A stretch of DNA of 7,075 nucleotides from Oscillospiraceae bacterium (lineage in GTDB: Bacteria; Bacillota; Clostridia; Oscillospirales; Ruminococcaceae). The notes beneath the pieces are model-generated. The model had not been told where the DNA came from and ran no database searches. It saw only the letters and a program-made list of their open reading frames with translations. The translations under genes were made by a program, and so were the position numbers. Positions 4,537 to 7,075 of this stretch are shown here, in pieces (positions within the stretch are counted from its first letter, which is position 1; each line of letters begins with the position of its first letter). The stretch covers positions 1 through 7,075 of the forward strand of contig JAFXOO010000088.1 of the NCBI GenBank assembly GCA_017528675.1, read 5' to 3'.

Positions 4537-6189
4537 ATGAGCAGGAAAAAACAAGTCAATCAAAAAATCACAGCGCTTTACTGCCGTATCTCTCTGGACG
4601 ATGGCAGCGATAATGAGAGCATGAGCATTAGCAACCAGAAACTTATGCTCCGGGACTTTGCCGAAAAAAACGGTATGTTCCAGTATGAGTATTATGTGGA
4701 TGACGGTTATACAGGCCGCAACTTCAACCGCCCTTCCTTTCAGCGTATGATTGCTGATATTGAGGCGGGAAAGATTGGCTGTGTCATCACAAAAGACCTG
4801 TCCAGACTGGGCAGAAATTATATCGAGGCCGGCAGCTATATCGAAATCTTTTTCCCCAAACACAATGTACGATATATCGCCATTACAGACGGAGTTGACA
4901 GCCTGACCCGCCAGGAAATGGACATCACGCCCTTTAAGAATATCCTGAATGATATGTACAGCCGGGATATTTCCAAAAAGGTGCTGGCGGGGCGTATGAC
5001 CCGTTCCCGGCAGGGAAAGTTTTGTGGTGGGCAGCCGCCTCTCGGATTGATGCGTGACCCGGATGACCGGGGGCATTTGATCCTTGACCCGGAGACGGCG
5101 CCGGTGATCCGAAAAATCTATGACATGGCGCTGGACGGCTGGGGCTGTATGCGGATCGCAAAGCAGCTCATGGATGACAAGGTTCCTATCACGAGGGTAA
5201 AGAGCAATACGGAATGTGACGTCAACTATTATGCGTGGGGCGGTGCAAGGATCAGTCATATCCTGCGAAACCCATTCTATAAGGGCGCACATCTGGTCTG
5301 CCGGACACATCAGAAAGGGATTCGTTCCAACACCTATGACATTATCCCCCGTGAGGACTGGGAAATCATTGAGGATTGCCATGAAGCAATCGTTTCCCCG
5401 GAAGAATGGGAGCAGGTGCAGTCAATCATTGACCGCAGACCTACCATTATGAAAGGCAACTCCTGTCCCTTCTATAACCTGTTCCACGGTATCATTTACT
5501 GTGCTACCTGCGGAAAGTCCATGCAGGTGCGGTATGAAAAGGTGGGCAGAACCGGAAAAAACCGTTTTACCGGCGAGATGCGGGAGCCGATTGACAAGGC
5601 GTATTATATCTGCCAGACCTACAACCGGCTGGGCAAGAACGCCTGCACCAGCCATAAGATCGAGGCAAGGGATTTGTATGACCTTGTTCTGAAGGACATT
5701 CAGGAACTGGCGGCACAGGCTCTCAAAGATGCCGACGCATTTTATCAGCGACTGAGCAGCCGGATGGAGCGCCGGTATCTGATAGACGCTTCCCAGACGC
5801 AGAAAGAACGCCAGCGGCTGGAAGCCAGAAATCAGGAGATTGACGGGATGTTCCTGAGCCTTTACACCGATAAGGCTAAAGGGATACTGACCGAGCAGCG
5901 TTTTATGAAGCTGACGGCGGCGCTGGAACAGGAGCAGGAAGCCAACCAGAAGCGCCTGCAAGACCTGATGTTGATGATGCGACACTCTGACGAACAGGAA
6001 AGCGAAGTCCGCACCTTTATCCGGGAAATCCGGCGCTACGCCGCCATTGAAGAACTGGACGAGGCGGTGCTGAACCGGCTCATCAGCAAGATTCTGGTGG
6101 GTGAAGTCAAGAAGATTGACGGACAGAAAGTGCAGGAAGTCAGGATCATTTATAACTTTGTCGGAGAAATCCCGGAGATTACAGAATAA
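4537..6189 (+). CDS. Large serine recombinase (integrase/excisionase of the element)
   Basis: This 550-residue enzyme would integrate and excise the element by site-specific strand exchange with a serine nucleophile. The resolvase-type catalytic domain covers residues about 10-155: YCRIS at 15-19 gives catalytic Ser19 with Arg17, and DLSRLGR at 87-93 is the conserved arginine motif. A recombinase domain follows (about 165-270, with ILDPETAPVIRKIYD). Then comes a zinc ribbon with Cys322, Cys325, Cys359 and Cys370, a long coiled coil (about 400-485), and a C-terminal DUF4368-like segment ending EVRIIYNFVGEI. The length and domain order are those of Clostridia transposon recombinases such as TnpX/TndX relatives, and all key residues are present, so it should be active. 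The start is well supported by AAGGAG at 4525-4530, 6 nt upstream. It has its own promoter and dyad (4471-4520) and a strong terminator (6196-6233). It appears to be the last gene of the element. Confidence 0.95.
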   Translation: MSRKKQVNQKITALYCRISLDDGSDNESMSISNQKLMLRDFAEKNGMFQYEYYVDDGYTGRNFNRPSFQRMIADIEAGKIGCVITKDLSRLGRNYIEAGSYIEIFFPKHNVRYIAITDGVDSLTRQEMDITPFKNILNDMYSRDISKKVLAGRMTRSRQGKFCGGQPPLGLMRDPDDRGHLILDPETAPVIRKIYDMALDGWGCMRIAKQLMDDKVPITRVKSNTECDVNYYAWGGARISHILRNPFYKGAHLVCRTHQKGIRSNTYDIIPREDWEIIEDCHEAIVSPEEWEQVQSIIDRRPTIMKGNSCPFYNLFHGIIYCATCGKSMQVRYEKVGRTGKNRFTGEMREPIDKAYYICQTYNRLGKNACTSHKIEARDLYDLVLKDIQELAAQALKDADAFYQRLSSRMERRYLIDASQTQKERQRLEARNQEIDGMFLSLYTDKAKGILTEQRFMKLTAALEQEQEANQKRLQDLMLMMRHSDEQESEVRTFIREIRRYAAIEELDEAVLNRLISKILVGEVKKIDGQKVQEVRIIYNFVGEIPEITE

Positions 6190-6195
6190 TCAGTG

Positions 6196-6233
6196 ATCCC
6201 CATCTCTCAATCAATGAGGGATGGGGATTTTTT
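6196..6233 (+). terminator. Strong intrinsic terminator of the recombinase gene
   Basis: ATCCCCATC (6196-6204) pairs with GATGGGGAT (6220-6228). The stem continues inward through a T-G pair and CTCA/TGAG to a 5-nt loop ATCAA, about 14 bp in all. TTTTT and further T residues follow. It begins 6 nt after the recombinase stop. The minus strand has no matching T run, so it is not expected to terminate the convergent permease gene efficiently. Confidence 0.88.
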
Positions 6234-6285
6234 CTTTGCCGTCGTCCGGCAGATGTTACATTAAATTTTCCAAAGTGGATTGCAA
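6234..6285. other. Probable element-chromosome junction (attachment site region)
   Basis: This 52-nt gap separates the recombinase terminator from the end of a convergent transporter gene of a different kind. Large serine recombinases usually lie beside one end of their element, so the attachment site is expected between about 6190 and 6286. A small GCCG/CGGC inverted repeat at 6238-6250 is the only structure seen. The permease C-terminus looks complete, so insertion would be just outside the gene or would restore its end. The crossover bases cannot be located without the other end. Confidence 0.4.
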
Positions 6286-7075
6286 TTATAATTCATTGAT
6301 TGTTTCAGTAATTGCCATGTTTCGAATCCGCTTCGCTGGGGCATGAACCGCAAGAGCTGCGGCAGCAAATACGAATAGAATGATAAGGCAGAGCGTCATT
6401 CCTGGCAGATGCCATGTCATGCCAAAATAGCGTGTAATGAGTCGAGCGTACAGCATACGGCTCAGCAGCAGACCGGCAATACAGCCGACAATCAGCCCGG
6501 AAACAGCATAGGTAAAGGCTTCCGCAGCAACCATCCGAGTAAGCTGACTGCCATCCATTCCAATTGCACGCATGACGCCATACTGCTTTGTACGGGCAGA
6601 AACGCTCATCGAAATGCTGTTGACAATGTTAAAAAGAGAAATCAGTCCAATAATCGCCAGAAAACCATATACGACAATTCTGGAAGCCAGATAGGTAGCA
6701 GCTTCCTGCGAATTACGCTCTCGCACATCCGATACAATGATCTCGTCTGTTGCAAGGTGGGCAATTTGCATTACAGTCTGCTCTGTTGCTGAATCGTTCA
6801 GCAAAACGCCGATCATATTATAGTTCTGCGCTCCGACCAGACGGTCAAATAGCGCCTGTGGGCAGATGACTGTAACATCATCCGGGAACATTCCCTCCGA
6901 AAAAGCCCCCACAATGGTAAGGTCTCTTCCGCTTATATAAACGGTATCTCCAACCTTCAACGGGTTGTTTTTATTATAGATCGTCATGACTTCGTTGCTG
7001 CTGGCTGCCTGATCGGCCATCCTGCCTGCTACAACGAGATCCCTGCTTTTTTCCATCATAAAATCATCGTAGGAA
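6286..7075 (-). CDS. FtsX/MacB-type ABC transporter permease, C-terminal part
   Basis: The frame is open at the right edge of the window and ends at TAA (6288-6286 on the minus strand). Two Met codons near the edge are internal, since coding sequence continues past them. About 263 residues are visible. First comes an extracytoplasmic domain (with PLKVGDTVYISGRDLTIVGAF), typical of the MacB periplasmic-core-like region. Three membrane segments follow, at about 128-152, 181-203 and 218-240 counted from the Met at 7059. The cytoplasmic loop after the first segment reads TKQYGVMRAIGMDGSQL, the standard FtsX-domain loop that contacts the ATPase. The protein ends AKRIRNMAITETINEL, a normal end for this family. 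Such permeases work with a separate ATP-binding protein in export, lipoprotein release or antimicrobial peptide resistance. The substrate cannot be told here. It runs towards the recombinase gene and is probably resident chromosome next to the insertion, though cargo is not excluded. Confidence 0.88.
   Translation of the reverse strand, partial: SYDDFMMEKSRDLVVAGRMADQAASSNEVMTIYNKNNPLKVGDTVYISGRDLTIVGAFSEGMFPDDVTVICPQALFDRLVGAQNYNMIGVLLNDSATEQTVMQIAHLATDEIIVSDVRERNSQEAATYLASRIVVYGFLAIIGLISLFNIVNSISMSVSARTKQYGVMRAIGMDGSQLTRMVAAEAFTYAVSGLIVGCIAGLLLSRMLYARLITRYFGMTWHLPGMTLCLIILFVFAAAALAVHAPAKRIRNMAITETINEL

Noticed and set aside
4519..5382. Minus-strand open frame of 287 codons opposite the recombinase.
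   Set aside because: It lies entirely over the catalytic domain of a well-defined recombinase and has no family features.
6234..6285. A tRNA gene or tRNA end as integration site.
   Set aside because: No tRNA-like arms or CCA-proximal sequence are visible in this gap.

Overview
The window looks like part of an integrative/mobilizable element from a Gram-positive Bacillota host, most likely a gut Clostridia (Lachnospiraceae/Oscillospiraceae type). The reasons are strong AGGAGG-type ribosome binding sites, protein families that I recognise from such elements, a Clostridia-style large serine recombinase, and U-tract terminators. No 16S, tRNA or taxon-specific gene is present, so this is inference from gene families only.

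Layout, left to right. Positions 1-306 hold the C-terminal end of an unrecognised coiled-coil protein. Positions 307-773 hold no credible gene but contain a dense series of hairpins. These include a tandem array (about 483-653) whose stems show compensatory changes between copies. This region lies just upstream of the relaxase and is the best place to look for oriT or a single-strand origin. Next come a MOBV (Pre/Mob) relaxase (778-2022), a CHC2 zinc-finger primase-like protein (about 2071-2757) and a VapE/VirE-type P-loop helicase/ATPase (2636-4042). All are on the plus strand and tightly packed, and the last two overlap by about 120 nt. A 255-nt gap (4043-4297) carries seven GTTGC(C/T) motifs in three clusters, an iteron-like pattern. 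A 55-codon gene (4298-4465) follows. Then comes a clear extended -10 promoter inside an 11-bp dyad, and the 550-aa large serine recombinase (4537-6189), which ends in a strong intrinsic terminator (6196-6233). After about 50 nt the coding strand flips: 6286-7075 is the C-terminal part of an FtsX/MacB-type ABC transporter permease on the minus strand, probably flanking chromosome. One end of the element therefore probably lies between about 6190 and 6286. The other end is outside the window.

How the parts would work together (inference from the families): the serine recombinase excises and integrates the element. The relaxase nicks the excised circle at oriT for transfer by a conjugation system supplied in trans, since no coupling protein or type IV secretion gene is visible here. 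The CHC2 protein and VapE-type ATPase would support replication of the excised or transferred form, possibly from the GTTGCC cluster.

The most unusual points are the covarying hairpin array ahead of the relaxase, the iteron-like cluster between the helicase and the recombinase module, and the start regions of both the relaxase and the CHC2 gene. In each of these two genes the best-placed ATG is out of frame with the conserved protein.
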